DNA of 64,000 bases from a virus. A program made the translations under genes and the position numbers. The notes beneath the pieces were generated by a model. That model was given only the letters and a program-made list of their open reading frames with translations. It was not told where the DNA came from and made no database searches. Positions within the stretch are counted from its first letter, which is position 1. The number at the start of each line of letters is the position of its first letter. Location: the IMG/VR virus record IMGVR_UViG_3300043436_004687, positions 259,099 to 323,098 of that record. One strand, written 5' to 3'. Shown piece after piece: positions 39,810 through 46,966 of the stretch.

Positions 39810-39909
39810 TAAAAAGTGTTAAATTTTTACAAATAAAAAACCCTATTCACTCTGAAGTTTGGAATAGGGTTTTTAAAAACAAATGTTAGTATTAATCAGA
39901 TAAAACATT
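39794..39909. repeat. 116-bp exact direct repeat, copy 2
   Basis: Second copy of 37383-37498. Here the NVLSD codons have no gene upstream of them, so they are a duplicated gene end. Confidence 0.9.
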
Positions 39910-39917
39910 CGATTTTA

Positions 39918-40274
39918 AAAATAGGGAATAGTTTTCTCACCCTATTATGATTGAAACTTTAATATCATCCGACAATGGCGCACATATTGGCAAATCGGAA
40001 TTAAATCAATCTTTGACAAAACCACCTATCTAGTTTTTATCTTCTCTTTGAGCCGTGTGAAATCAGTTAATATAAAACGGCATTTGATAGGAATTTAAAA
40101 TAAACCATTGTGTTAAGTTGCGTACACTACTACTTGCAATATTAATAAGATTTTAAACACTTGTAATCCTAGTCTTCTTTATGGTTTATTATTTTTTAAA
40201 ATGAAAGGTAAGTCTTGATGTCTTACGTTAATTCGTTTTATGATGGCTTGCTTACAACCCTCTCATTTCTTTTA
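39918..40274 (-). ncRNA. Structured non-coding transcript of about 350 nt
   Basis: A perfect promoter (40275-40306) fires into 350 nt with no ORF longer than about 13 codons, ending in a hairpin ATAGGG-N13-CCCTAT plus T-rich tail (39912-39945). Internal pairings include AATAAACCAT/ATGGTTTATT (long range), GCCGT/ACGGC, TTGC/GCAA, TCCGA/TCGGA and GTAAG/CTTAC. It does not match tmRNA, RNase P or 6S by eye. Confidence 0.65.
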
Positions 40275-40306
40275 CAAAGGTAATTCTTTTATTTTAAACT
40301 ACCAAA
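40275..40306 (-). promoter_or_regulatory. Promoter of the 350-nt non-coding transcript
   Basis: Minus strand -7 TACCTTTG (40275-40282), -33 TTTG (40303-40306), spacer 20. Confidence 0.8.
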
Positions 40307-40315
40307 TATTTTTTG

Positions 40316-40453
40316 TTAAATTTTCAATAAAGTTTTACATTCTAAACCAAATGAATTGTTTATAAAAACCTCTTTCATTTGATATTTTCTACCATTCTTT
40401 AATTGGAATTTATCCAATGCGTCTTGACTTTTAAATTCTTTTATGAATGTCAT
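40316..40453 (-). CDS. Small hypothetical protein (45 aa)
   Basis: MTFIKEFKSQDALDKFQLKNG, basic and helical. It follows 40455-40706 by 1 nt and ends just before the promoter of the non-coding transcript. Confidence 0.65.
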   Translation of the reverse strand: MTFIKEFKSQDALDKFQLKNGRKYQMKEVFINNSFGLECKTLLKI

Positions 40454-40454
40454 A

Positions 40455-40706
40455 TTAAATAAATTTTCGTATGTTGTCAGCCTCTTTTTTATATTCAGAA
40501 GTTTTGATTTTATATTCTGAACATACGTCTTCTAAAATTGTCAAAGCCAACAAAGAATTATGTTTTAAGAATTCGCTATCTGAACCAATAGCACCGCTAT
40601 TTAAAGCACGTTCTAATTTCTTGAATGCGTTTTCTTCAATATCTTTTAACATTTGTTTTACTCTTACTTTGGAGTATCTTAATGCAGTTTTTTTAGTATT
40701 GTCCAT
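40455..40706 (-). CDS. Hypothetical helical protein (83 aa)
   Basis: Charged, almost all-helical (KVRVKQMLKDIEENAFKKLE). No motif. Its antisense frame is a shadow. Confidence 0.73.
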   Translation of the reverse strand: MDNTKKTALRYSKVRVKQMLKDIEENAFKKLERALNSGAIGSDSEFLKHNSLLALTILEDVCSEYKIKTSEYKKEADNIRKFI

Positions 40707-40733
40707 AATGTATTTTGATTAATATTTCTTTAG

Positions 40734-40765
40734 CAAAGATATGAATTAATATTTAAACTACCAAA
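40734..40765 (-). promoter_or_regulatory. Bacteroidota-type promoter with ATTAATCAA leader
   Basis: -7 TATCTTTG (40734-40741), -33 TTTG (40762-40765), spacer 20. Drives 40455 and 40316. Confidence 0.85.
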
Positions 40766-40774
40766 TAAAAAATG

Positions 40775-41086
40775 TTAAAGTTTTCTATAATCAAAATTAA
40801 TAAGGGAATTGCCTCTTGCTCTCTTTTGAATCATTGGTAAAAATCCAGCACTAAAATAAGGATATTGCCTTTCTAATTCTTTGAATTTTTTTGTACGTCT
40901 ATCTAACTTTTCAATTACAATATGTACCTTTAATTCAAAATAATCAAATATGTTAACATTCAAATCAGCAATTTCCTGGCTTTCAAACATTGTACTATTG
41001 CATTGTCTATTGGTAAGATTTTCTTTTGCGTTAAGCATAATAAATGTATCTCTACCTATCTGAACTAAACTAAATACTTTTTTCAT
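40775..41086 (-). CDS. Hypothetical protein (103 aa)
   Basis: Begins KKVFSLVQIGRDTFIMLNAKEN, an alpha/beta core, and ends RARGNSLINFDYRKL. Single-gene unit. Function unknown. Confidence 0.74.
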   Translation of the reverse strand: MKKVFSLVQIGRDTFIMLNAKENLTNRQCNSTMFESQEIADLNVNIFDYFELKVHIVIEKLDRRTKKFKELERQYPYFSAGFLPMIQKRARGNSLINFDYRKL

Positions 41087-41116
41087 TTTGTTTTTATTTA
41101 TTTGATTAATACACTA

Positions 41117-41148
41117 CAAAGATATGAATTTATATTTTAATATCCTAA
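41117..41148 (-). promoter_or_regulatory. Bacteroidota-type promoter with TATTAATCAA leader
   Basis: -7 TATCTTTG (41117-41124); -33 variant TTAG (41145-41148), spacer 20. Drives 40775-41086. Confidence 0.75.
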
Positions 41149-41152
41149 CAAA

Positions 41153-41371
41153 TTATGATAAACTTTTAGCGCAAAAGCTTTCTTTTACATCTTCAAAGTT
41201 TCTTTCAATTAATTCTATAGTTACATTTAAAATATAACGTTCATCCGTTTCTTTGTTTCCACATCTTAACCAAGTTGAAACATTTTCAGCATCAATCGCA
41301 ACTATAAATAAATCCCAATTAATACCACTACTAAATGTAATTTGTAATCTATATTTATGTGCTTTTTTCAT
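41153..41371 (-). CDS. Hypothetical protein (72 aa)
   Basis: Small alpha/beta protein (KYRLQITFSSGINWDLFIVA). Single-gene unit with its own promoter. Confidence 0.73.
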   Translation of the reverse strand: MKKAHKYRLQITFSSGINWDLFIVAIDAENVSTWLRCGNKETDERYILNVTIELIERNFEDVKESFCAKSLS

Positions 41372-41402
41372 TTTGTTTTTTATTATCTTGATTAATACAC
41401 TA

Positions 41403-41434
41403 CAAAGATATGAATTAATATCTTATAAAACAAA
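41403..41434 (-). promoter_or_regulatory. Bacteroidota-type promoter with TATTAATCAA leader
   Basis: -7 TATCTTTG (41403-41410), -33 TTTG (41431-41434), spacer 20. Drives 41153-41371. Confidence 0.85.
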
Positions 41435-41476
41435 TAAATTATCATTTATTTTTATTTGAAATTTTAACACTTTTTA

Positions 41477-41508
41477 TTTGGTGGTTTAAAATATATTTTG
41501 TACCTTTG
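41477..41508 (+). promoter_or_regulatory. Promoter of small RNA copy A
   Basis: Plus strand -33 TTTG (41477-41480), -7 TACCTTTG (41501-41508), spacer 20. Divergent from the 41403 promoter. Confidence 0.8.
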
Positions 41509-41592
41509 TTATGTTGAAAGATACAAACAAAGAAAGTAATGAAAATTATTGATACGTAGACTCCGTCACACCCATATATGAAATATTTTTTT
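41509..41592 (+). ncRNA. GTAGACTCC-family small RNA, copy A
   Basis: Core GTAGACTCC (41556-41564) and a T7 run (41586-41592). The 31-36 nt leading into the core (AAAGAAAGTAATGAAAATTA...) are identical to copy D. Its 3' half (GTCACACCC) is diverged and the GGTAG arm is missing. Confidence 0.65.
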
Positions 41593-41603
41593 AAAAGCAT
41601 AAA

Positions 41604-41630
41604 AAATCCGTATTATAATAATACGGATTT
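41604..41630. terminator. Bidirectional terminator
   Basis: Stem AAATCCGTATTA/TAATACGGATTT with a three-base loop and A/T runs. Ends the 41642 transcript and can back up sRNA copy A. Confidence 0.88.
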
Positions 41631-41641
41631 TTAAATATAAT

Positions 41642-41980
41642 TTAGTATGTAAAATTTCTCGTTCTACCTAAAAGAGTATAACGGCTTTTATCGCCTAAAT
41701 AAGTCAATTGTACATTAACAACCATTCTTACAATATCCTCAAAACTTCCACTAGTAAAAGAAACATCTTTCAAACTACCAATTGAAAATTTAACCTTGAT
41801 AGTTAACACTTCGCAATATTCGGTTTTAGTTGCTTTGATTGTATATTTTACATTCAATTCTTTTAAATAGTCTTTAACGTTTCCATTGTACTGAAGTGTT
41901 TTACTTCCCATATTCCACCAATGGATTAATAAATTTGACTTTAAAATTCTTTCTATTTCTCTTTTGTTGTATGGTTCCAT
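41642..41980 (-). CDS. Hypothetical protein (112 aa)
   Basis: Mixed alpha/beta: HWWNMGSKTLQYNGNVKDYL then a beta region. Single-gene unit between a promoter and a terminator. Confidence 0.74.
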   Translation of the reverse strand: MEPYNKREIERILKSNLLIHWWNMGSKTLQYNGNVKDYLKELNVKYTIKATKTEYCEVLTIKVKFSIGSLKDVSFTSGSFEDIVRMVVNVQLTYLGDKSRYTLLGRTRNFTY

Positions 41981-42011
41981 AATATTTTTATGTTATTTGA
42001 TTAATACACTA

Positions 42012-42043
42012 CAAAGATATAAAATAATATTTACATACGCAAA
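42012..42043 (-). promoter_or_regulatory. Bacteroidota-type promoter with TATTAATCAA leader
   Basis: -7 TATCTTTG (42012-42019), -33 TTTG (42040-42043), spacer 20. Drives 41642-41980. Confidence 0.85.
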
Positions 42044-42055
42044 TAAAAATGCAAA

Positions 42056-42087
42056 AAAAAATCCATTATTTTCATAATGGATTTTTA
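42056..42087. terminator. Bidirectional terminator
   Basis: Stem AAAAATCCATTA/TAATGGATTTTT with loop TTTTCA. Ends the 42113 transcript. Confidence 0.88.
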
Positions 42088-42112
42088 GACGTTTTAAGCA
42101 ACGTTATTAGAT

Positions 42113-42667
42113 TTAATGACTACTAACTCTAAATGGTTGGAAATCTTTAACCTCAAAGCTTTTAATTGCATCCACATCCAATTTAACTTCATTGAATAAA
42201 TTCAATGTTGGATTGTTTGCACCCTCAACCATTTTTTTAACGCTTGCATCATACAAAGGAATCAAGTCTTCAACCTTAGCACCGCAATAGATAACATTTG
42301 CTTTCATATCTAGCTTAGACATTGCAATATATGTAACATACAAATATTTAATTTCATCTTGACTAAACAAATCGAAATTTTCAGCTAAAAAATCACTTGC
42401 TCGGTTTAATTCTTTTGCACCATTCAAAGAAAATGCAGTAGTTTTAATATGATTGTTTTCATCATAGAATCTAACTAAAAATTGAGAATAGGTAGATTTT
42501 TTAGGTTTGTTTTTTAATCCAGTTTTTGGATTGATAGTTTGCGTTACGTGACGATAACCCTTCTTTTTATCGAATTCAATTGAATCAAACAAAGTAGTTC
42601 TAGCTGTGTAACCATAAGGATAATTTTCTACTTCTACTACTTCTGATGTTGGGATAAATTTTCTCAT
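42113..42667 (-). CDS. Hypothetical protein (184 aa)
   Basis: A beta-rich N-terminal half with a basic segment (NPKTGLKNKPKKSTYS) is followed by a helical half. No family recognised. Confidence 0.77.
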   Translation of the reverse strand: MRKFIPTSEVVEVENYPYGYTARTTLFDSIEFDKKKGYRHVTQTINPKTGLKNKPKKSTYSQFLVRFYDENNHIKTTAFSLNGAKELNRASDFLAENFDLFSQDEIKYLYVTYIAMSKLDMKANVIYCGAKVEDLIPLYDASVKKMVEGANNPTLNLFNEVKLDVDAIKSFEVKDFQPFRVSSH

Positions 42668-42697
42668 TTTGTTTTATGTTATTTGATTAATACACTA

Positions 42698-42729
42698 CAA
42701 AGATATAAATTAATATTTACTTATGCAAA
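42698..42729 (-). promoter_or_regulatory. Bacteroidota-type promoter with TATTAATCAA leader
   Basis: -7 TATCTTTG (42698-42705), -33 TTTG (42726-42729), spacer 20. Drives 42113-42667. Confidence 0.85.
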
Positions 42730-42730
42730 T

Positions 42731-42970
42731 TTATTTTGAATTAATTTTGATATTTGAATGAATAAAATAATTGTTATTATCTTTCAATCTCAATTTTCTC
42801 AATTTCATAATACAAATATTTGGAATATCTGAAATGTGGATAATTTTATAATGATTGTTATTAATTCGTTTTAATAATAAAGTAGGGTTTGGATTAAATA
42901 TTTCATTAATTGAATTGAAAGAACCATTTGGAATACCTACAAAAATATGTGAATTTTTAAATTTTCTCAT
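42731..42970 (-). CDS. Hypothetical protein (79 aa)
   Basis: Isoleucine/asparagine-rich small protein (NPTLLLKRINNNHYKIIHIS). No motif. Confidence 0.72.
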   Translation of the reverse strand: MRKFKNSHIFVGIPNGSFNSINEIFNPNPTLLLKRINNNHYKIIHISDIPNICIMKLRKLRLKDNNNYFIHSNIKINSK

Positions 42971-42998
42971 TTGAATTATGTTCTTGATTAATACACTA

Positions 42999-43030
42999 CA
43001 AAGATATAAAATAAAATGTTACAATCCTAA
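42999..43030 (-). promoter_or_regulatory. Bacteroidota-type promoter with TATTAATCAA leader
   Basis: -7 TATCTTTG (42999-43006); -33 variant TTAG (43027-43030), spacer 20. Drives 42731-42970. Confidence 0.75.
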
Positions 43031-43059
43031 TAAAAAAATGAATTATTTTTTATTTAAAA

Positions 43060-43091
43060 TTTGTGTATATGGATTTTTATTTGTACCTTTG
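43060..43091 (+). promoter_or_regulatory. Promoter of small RNA copy B
   Basis: Plus strand -33 TTTG (43060-43063), -7 TACCTTTG (43084-43091), spacer 20. Confidence 0.82.
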
Positions 43092-43174
43092 TAGTGTTGG
43101 TAGTGAAAACTGAAACGGGTTACTAATCAAAAATTAGTCAGAGGGTGGACTCCGACCTACCTTATATTTTTTTT
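43092..43174 (+). ncRNA. GTAGACTCC-family small RNA, copy B
   Basis: 5' TAGTGTTGGTAG, internal hairpin ACTAAT-CAAAA-ATTAGT, core GTGGACTCC (43145-43153), GACCTACC and a T8 run. The GGTAG (43099-43103)/CTACC (43157-43161) stem sits before the T-run. No ORF. Confidence 0.72.
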
Positions 43175-43195
43175 AAAAAAAACTGAAGACAAAAA

Positions 43196-43224
43196 AACCA
43201 TATAAATTTCTTATATGGTTTTTT
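43196..43224. terminator. Bidirectional terminator
   Basis: Stem AACCATATAA/TTATATGGTT with A and T runs. Beyond it, 43225-43316 holds no gene that I can support. Confidence 0.85.
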
Positions 43225-43316
43225 AATTTATTATTTTCGATCTCTATTTTATTAAGTATATATTATTTATAGTTACCTATTCGGGTGGTGCTTTATTTCT
43301 ATCCATCTTTAAATTA

Positions 43317-43598
43317 TTAATCAGCGTTCAAAACTTCTAAATTGTAACCAATGTTTTCTAATTCGTTAAACAAATCTTTGTATTGTTCTTTGGTTGCATC
43401 CTTGCAATTGTTTTTGATAAAATCAGAATGACAAATTGAGTGTTGCCCTAAATTAGCATAACAATCAAATCCATTATCTTTATTTGGCATTTCTGGGAAT
43501 ACTGCCAAAACCTCGCTAAATGGTTGTTCATCCAATTCACTTGGTGTATATGTAGCAATGTAAAATTGTACTTTGGTAATTTCTGTATCTTTTTTCAT
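43317..43598 (-). CDS. Hypothetical protein (93 aa)
   Basis: VQFYIATYTPSELDEQPFSEV then a cysteine-containing middle (FDCYANLGQHSICHSD). No family recognised. Confidence 0.74.
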   Translation of the reverse strand: MKKDTEITKVQFYIATYTPSELDEQPFSEVLAVFPEMPNKDNGFDCYANLGQHSICHSDFIKNNCKDATKEQYKDLFNELENIGYNLEVLNAD

Positions 43599-43628
43599 TT
43601 TGTTTTTATTTATTTGATTAATACACTA

Positions 43629-43660
43629 CAAAGATATGAATTTATATTTTAATATCCTAA
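43629..43660 (-). promoter_or_regulatory. Bacteroidota-type promoter with TATTAATCAA leader
   Basis: -7 TATCTTTG (43629-43636); -33 variant TTAG (43657-43660), spacer 20. Drives 43317-43598. Confidence 0.75.
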
Positions 43661-43671
43661 TAAAATATCAA

Positions 43672-44004
43672 TTATTTTCTAAAACCATTTAAAAGTTCAT
43701 CTAGTAAAATATAACCTACTCCGATAAATGGTAAACCGCTATTTGGTTCGTAGTTATAATTGTATTGTAGTCTAATTTGCAATTCATTATTTTTATCTAA
43801 TAAGAAATTTTGAAATCTACTAAATCCAGTAATTGATTTTTTAAGAATTTCGTTTACTTCTTTATCAGCTTTTTTTTCTTCATCTGTAAAATCACTTCTT
43901 TTTATTCCTTCATAACCTTTATTTTGAAGTGTTAATGATGGAAAATTTTTATAAATTTCTAATAAAGTTGAATGTTGCTCCTTAGTTAATAAATTGATTT
44001 TCAT
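43672..44004 (-). CDS. Hypothetical protein (110 aa)
   Basis: Helical first half and a GLPFIGVGYILLDELL end. No motif. Single-gene unit. Confidence 0.74.
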   Translation of the reverse strand: MKINLLTKEQHSTLLEIYKNFPSLTLQNKGYEGIKRSDFTDEEKKADKEVNEILKKSITGFSRFQNFLLDKNNELQIRLQYNYNYEPNSGLPFIGVGYILLDELLNGFRK

Positions 44005-44035
44005 AATGATTTTATTTATCTTGATTAATACACTA

Positions 44036-44067
44036 CAAAGATATAAATTAATATTTAGATATACAAA
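44036..44067 (-). promoter_or_regulatory. Bacteroidota-type promoter with TATTAATCAA leader
   Basis: -7 TATCTTTG (44036-44043), -33 TTTG (44064-44067), spacer 20. Drives 43672-44004. Confidence 0.85.
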
Positions 44068-44068
44068 T

Positions 44069-44362
44069 TTATTTTACTTTATTTTCACTATATAATTTTT
44101 TCGCTTTATATTGATAACTACCAAAAGAAACAATATGTTTTTCTACTAAATTATGAATAGTTGCATTATTACTTTCACAAGCTTTTGACAACCTACCTAT
44201 AAAAACCTTATAAGTTAAAGCACCATTATTAAAATCCTCAATTGATTTTCTTGCTTTCCAATAGTTTTGATTTTCAGTAGTTCCGTGATTTTCATTTGGA
44301 AAAAATCTACTAGTTACTTCCGTAGCCACCTTATTGAAAAAATCTTCTGTTGTATGTATCAT
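44069..44362 (-). CDS. Hypothetical protein (97 aa)
   Basis: Mostly helical; contains HGTTENQNYWKARKSIEDF. The pattern resembles a phage family with a VGRLSKAC-like helix, but no function is known. Confidence 0.74.
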   Translation of the reverse strand: MIHTTEDFFNKVATEVTSRFFPNENHGTTENQNYWKARKSIEDFNNGALTYKVFIGRLSKACESNNATIHNLVEKHIVSFGSYQYKAKKLYSENKVK

Positions 44363-44392
44363 AATATTTTATTTATCTTGATTAATATGATA

Positions 44393-44424
44393 CAAAGATA
44401 TAAAATAATATTTTAATATTCTAA
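44393..44424 (-). promoter_or_regulatory. Bacteroidota-type promoter with ATTAATCAA leader
   Basis: -7 TATCTTTG (44393-44400); -33 variant TTAG (44421-44424), spacer 20. Drives 44069-44362. Confidence 0.75.
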
Positions 44425-44477
44425 TAAAATATGTTAAAATTTAATCATAAAATATTTTAAAAATAATTGTATTTTTA

Positions 44478-44509
44478 TTTGGTAGTTTAAAATAATTGTC
44501 GTACCTTTG
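44478..44509 (+). promoter_or_regulatory. Promoter of small RNA copy C
   Basis: Plus strand -33 TTTG (44478-44481), -7 TACCTTTG (44502-44509), spacer 20. Confidence 0.82.
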
Positions 44510-44593
44510 TAGTGTTGGTGGTGATAACCGAAACAGGCTCCTACAATTCTTTTGCGGGCGGAGGGTGGACTCCGACCTACCTTATATTTTTTT
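44510..44593 (+). ncRNA. GTAGACTCC-family small RNA, copy C
   Basis: 5' TAGTGTTGGTGG, core GTGGACTCC (44565-44573), GACCTACC and a T7 run. GGTGG (44517-44521) still pairs with CTACC (44577-44581) through a G-U pair, so the arm is kept despite the base change. CTCC...GGAG forms an inner stem. Confidence 0.72.
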
Positions 44594-44609
44594 AAAAAAA
44601 AAGATATAA

Positions 44610-44641
44610 AAAAATTCCATATATTAACTATATGGAATTTT
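44610..44641. terminator. Bidirectional terminator
   Basis: Stem AAATTCCATATA/TATATGGAATTT with loop TTAAC (approximate) and A/T runs. Ends the 44659 transcript. Confidence 0.85.
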
Positions 44642-44658
44642 CAAAACCAAACCAAAAC

Positions 44659-45264
44659 CTATTTAACCAATCTTAAAAAATCATCCAATTTACTACCACA
44701 TCTTAAAGTAATTTTTTCGTAAACATGACCATTGTCCCCAATCTCAAAAAAGTATTCAACGTCTTCAGTTCTCAAGCTACCCTTTTTACCACCTTTAACG
44801 CTATTGTGAACCTCTAAACCAGTGTTTTGTATTCTAGTTAAAAACGCATTTGTTTTTTCATCAATTTCGTTTTGTTCAATGTTTTTTAAAACCTCAACCG
44901 CTTGCAAATAACTTAACCAATCATCCATTTTTTTAATGGTTGGTTTACCTACTTTGTTAGGCATAACTAAATCGTGCTTTATATCAGTTTTTGAACCATT
45001 AAGTAAAGAAAACTCGAAACTAGTTTCGTTGTAACGCTTAAATGGTCTTAACAAAATACCTTTAAACTCAACATATACATCAATAATATCGTGGTAATTT
45101 TTTATTTGTTCAATATCATTTTTAACATCTAAATAAGGAATAATTTTTACAATCCCTTCAAAGTGTTTTAAACTATCTAATTTTTCTTTTAAATATTTTT
45201 CACTATATTCAGTTAAAATGTAACCTTCTTTTTTTGCTTGCTCTAATGTAATTTGATTTTTCAT
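44659..45264 (-). CDS. Hypothetical protein (201 aa)
   Basis: Helical and beta segments; EDVEYFFEIGDNGHVYEKITLR near the C-terminus. No family recognised. Single-gene unit. Confidence 0.77.
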   Translation of the reverse strand: MKNQITLEQAKKEGYILTEYSEKYLKEKLDSLKHFEGIVKIIPYLDVKNDIEQIKNYHDIIDVYVEFKGILLRPFKRYNETSFEFSLLNGSKTDIKHDLVMPNKVGKPTIKKMDDWLSYLQAVEVLKNIEQNEIDEKTNAFLTRIQNTGLEVHNSVKGGKKGSLRTEDVEYFFEIGDNGHVYEKITLRCGSKLDDFLRLVK

Positions 45265-45295
45265 AATTAAATAATGTTTGTTGATTAATACATAG

Positions 45296-45327
45296 CAAAG
45301 ATATAAATTAATATTTACATATACAAA
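45296..45327 (-). promoter_or_regulatory. Bacteroidota-type promoter with TATTAATCAA leader
   Basis: -7 TATCTTTG (45296-45303), -33 TTTG (45324-45327), spacer 20. Drives 44659-45264. Confidence 0.85.
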
Positions 45328-45349
45328 TAAAATATGTTAAAATTTCAAA

Positions 45350-45838
45350 TTAATCTATACCCCAACCACATTCGTCATACTCATTACTATTTTTGCAAAT
45401 ATAACAAGCAATTACATTAATAATTTCATTTAAAAATAACATAGCATTTTCTTCTAATTCTGTCAAATTTCTAATATCAGTTATATGCTCAACTTCAATT
45501 TGATAATCTAAACATTGTAATTGTTTAAATAAATTAATTGGACTCAATTTAAAAATAGGAGTTTTTTCAAAAACTTGTAAATTTTCCTTTGCAATTTCAG
45601 CATCTAAAACACCCTCGTAATGATGCTTATATTGAAGTGTAACTGCCAATACATTAATTTTTCTTAACTCATCAACAATCAAATCAATTTCATTTTGCCA
45701 ATCATTTTTTTTGTTGACAATGTTTTCAAATTTTTCTTTCAATTCATAAGGCAAATAAAAATTAGATTTTGAAATTAATACTTTCAATGATTCAGCAATT
45801 GAATTAAAATGTTTCGGACTGCAAATGTAACTAGACAT
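45350..45838 (-). CDS. Hypothetical protein (162 aa)
   Basis: Starts SSYICSPKHFNSIAESLK. The centre NVLAVTLQYKHHYEGVLDAEI and the end CYICKNSNEYDECGWGID are typical of a small family in Bacteroidota mobile elements. Function unknown. Confidence 0.78.
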   Translation of the reverse strand: MSSYICSPKHFNSIAESLKVLISKSNFYLPYELKEKFENIVNKKNDWQNEIDLIVDELRKINVLAVTLQYKHHYEGVLDAEIAKENLQVFEKTPIFKLSPINLFKQLQCLDYQIEVEHITDIRNLTELEENAMLFLNEIINVIACYICKNSNEYDECGWGID

Positions 45839-45868
45839 AATATTTTATTTTTATTGATTAATACCTTA

Positions 45869-45900
45869 CAAAGATATAAAATAATATCTTAATAAACAAA
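45869..45900 (-). promoter_or_regulatory. Bacteroidota-type promoter with TATTAATCAA leader
   Basis: -7 TATCTTTG (45869-45876), -33 TTTG (45897-45900), spacer 20. Drives 45350-45838. Confidence 0.85.
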
Positions 45901-45909
45901 CTTTAAATG

Positions 45910-46116
45910 TTAAATTTTTGAAATTTCACTTGGACTTAATCTAACATCTTTTTTACAATCAGTAGTACCATATACAAACGAACCTCTTTTCATTGGATAT
46001 GGTGGAAATGATTTAATAACAAATTCAGTACCCATTGCAATTTTTTCTTTATAGTCAAAACTCTCTACTAAAGTTTTACATCTATCTCCAACTTTAAAAC
46101 CTTTATAACTTAACAT
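45910..46116 (-). CDS. Small SH3-like protein (68 aa)
   Basis: FKVGDRCKTLVESFDYKEKIAMGTEFVIKSFPPYP is the pattern of small SH3-like beta barrels of phages. Follows 46120-46269 by 3 nt. Confidence 0.72.
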   Translation of the reverse strand: MLSYKGFKVGDRCKTLVESFDYKEKIAMGTEFVIKSFPPYPMKRGSFVYGTTDCKKDVRLSPSEISKI

Positions 46117-46119
46117 AAT

Positions 46120-46269
46120 TTAATCGTTTAAATGTTCAAATACATCGTTGGTACTCATTCCCATAGTACGAGGAAAATTAATATATTGTAAGTCATTATT
46201 TTCATCAATATAACTAAATATATCGTTAACCTCATTACTTCTCACAAATTGAATATTACTTGCTTTCAT
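46120..46269 (-). CDS. Hypothetical protein (49 aa)
   Basis: Start set at MKASNIQFVRSNEVND (46269), because the longer frame runs across the promoter. Acidic, no motif. Confidence 0.7.
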   Translation of the reverse strand: MKASNIQFVRSNEVNDIFSYIDENNDLQYINFPRTMGMSTNDVFEHLND

Positions 46270-46297
46270 TTTTTTATCTTTATTGATTAATACACTA

Positions 46298-46329
46298 CAA
46301 AGATATAAATAAAATTCCATATAAACAAA
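46298..46329 (-). promoter_or_regulatory. Bacteroidota-type promoter with TATTAATCAA leader
   Basis: -7 TATCTTTG (46298-46305), -33 TTTG (46326-46329), spacer 20. Drives 46120 and 45910. Confidence 0.85.
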
Positions 46330-46382
46330 TAAATTAATATCTTTTTTACAATAAAAATAATTTGAAATTTTAACACTTTTTA

Positions 46383-46414
46383 TTTGTATATTCAAAAAAC
46401 AATTTGTACCTTTG
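46383..46414 (+). promoter_or_regulatory. Promoter of small RNA copy D
   Basis: Plus strand -33 TTTG (46383-46386), -7 TACCTTTG (46407-46414), spacer 20. Confidence 0.82.
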
Positions 46415-46493
46415 TAGTGTTGGTAGAGAATATCCCAAAAGAAAGTAATGAAAATTATTGATACGTAGACTCCAACCTACCTTATATTTTTTT
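46415..46493 (+). ncRNA. GTAGACTCC-family small RNA, copy D
   Basis: 5' TAGTGTTGGTAG, core GTAGACTCC (46465-46473), CAACCTACC and a T7 run (46487-46493). GGTAG (46422-46426) pairs with CTACC (46477-46481). An inner GTAAT-GAAA-ATTAT hairpin lies just before the core, in sequence shared with copy A. Confidence 0.72.
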
Positions 46494-46507
46494 ATAAAGA
46501 TATAAAA

Positions 46508-46536
46508 AAATATTCCATACATTATATGGAATATTT
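46508..46536. terminator. Bidirectional terminator
   Basis: Stem AATATTCCATA/TATGGAATATT with loop CATTA. Ends the 46550 transcript. Confidence 0.83.
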
Positions 46537-46549
46537 AAAAACATATTAA

Positions 46550-46831
46550 TTAATATATTAATTCTTTTATAAATTTAAAATCCTTATCAAATTTAACTAA
46601 CTTTTCTTTATTGGTTAAACTATTGATAATACCACAATCTAAAGTATAAGAGTTTTTATTTTTGTAAACTCTTGCCTTATGTAAAAATATCTTTGTTTTA
46701 GATAATAAACTATCTAAAGCATAATATCTATTTTTTTCTAAATAGATATGAACATAACCCAATTTTTGCAATCCCTCTTTACTATTATTAGCTTGTACCA
46801 AAATAGTGTTTTCTAAATTTGTGAAATACAT
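46550..46831 (-). CDS. Hypothetical protein (93 aa)
   Basis: Basic alpha/beta protein (SKTKIFLHKARVYKNKNSYTL). Single-gene unit. No motif. Confidence 0.74.
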   Translation of the reverse strand: MYFTNLENTILVQANNSKEGLQKLGYVHIYLEKNRYYALDSLLSKTKIFLHKARVYKNKNSYTLDCGIINSLTNKEKLVKFDKDFKFIKELIY

Positions 46832-46860
46832 AATATTTTACTTTATCGATTAATACACTA

Positions 46861-46892
46861 CAAAGATATAAAATAATATCTTATAAAACAAA
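46861..46892 (-). promoter_or_regulatory. Bacteroidota-type promoter with TATTAATC leader
   Basis: -7 TATCTTTG (46861-46868), -33 TTTG (46889-46892), spacer 20. Drives 46550-46831. Confidence 0.85.
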
Positions 46893-46934
46893 TAAAAATC
46901 AATAAAAAATAAATTAAAAATAATTGCATTTTTA

Positions 46935-46966
46935 TTTGCATATCTAAAATTTTATTCGTACCTTTG
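46935..46966 (+). promoter_or_regulatory. Promoter of small RNA copy E
   Basis: Plus strand -33 TTTG (46935-46938), -7 TACCTTTG (46959-46966), spacer 20. Confidence 0.8.
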
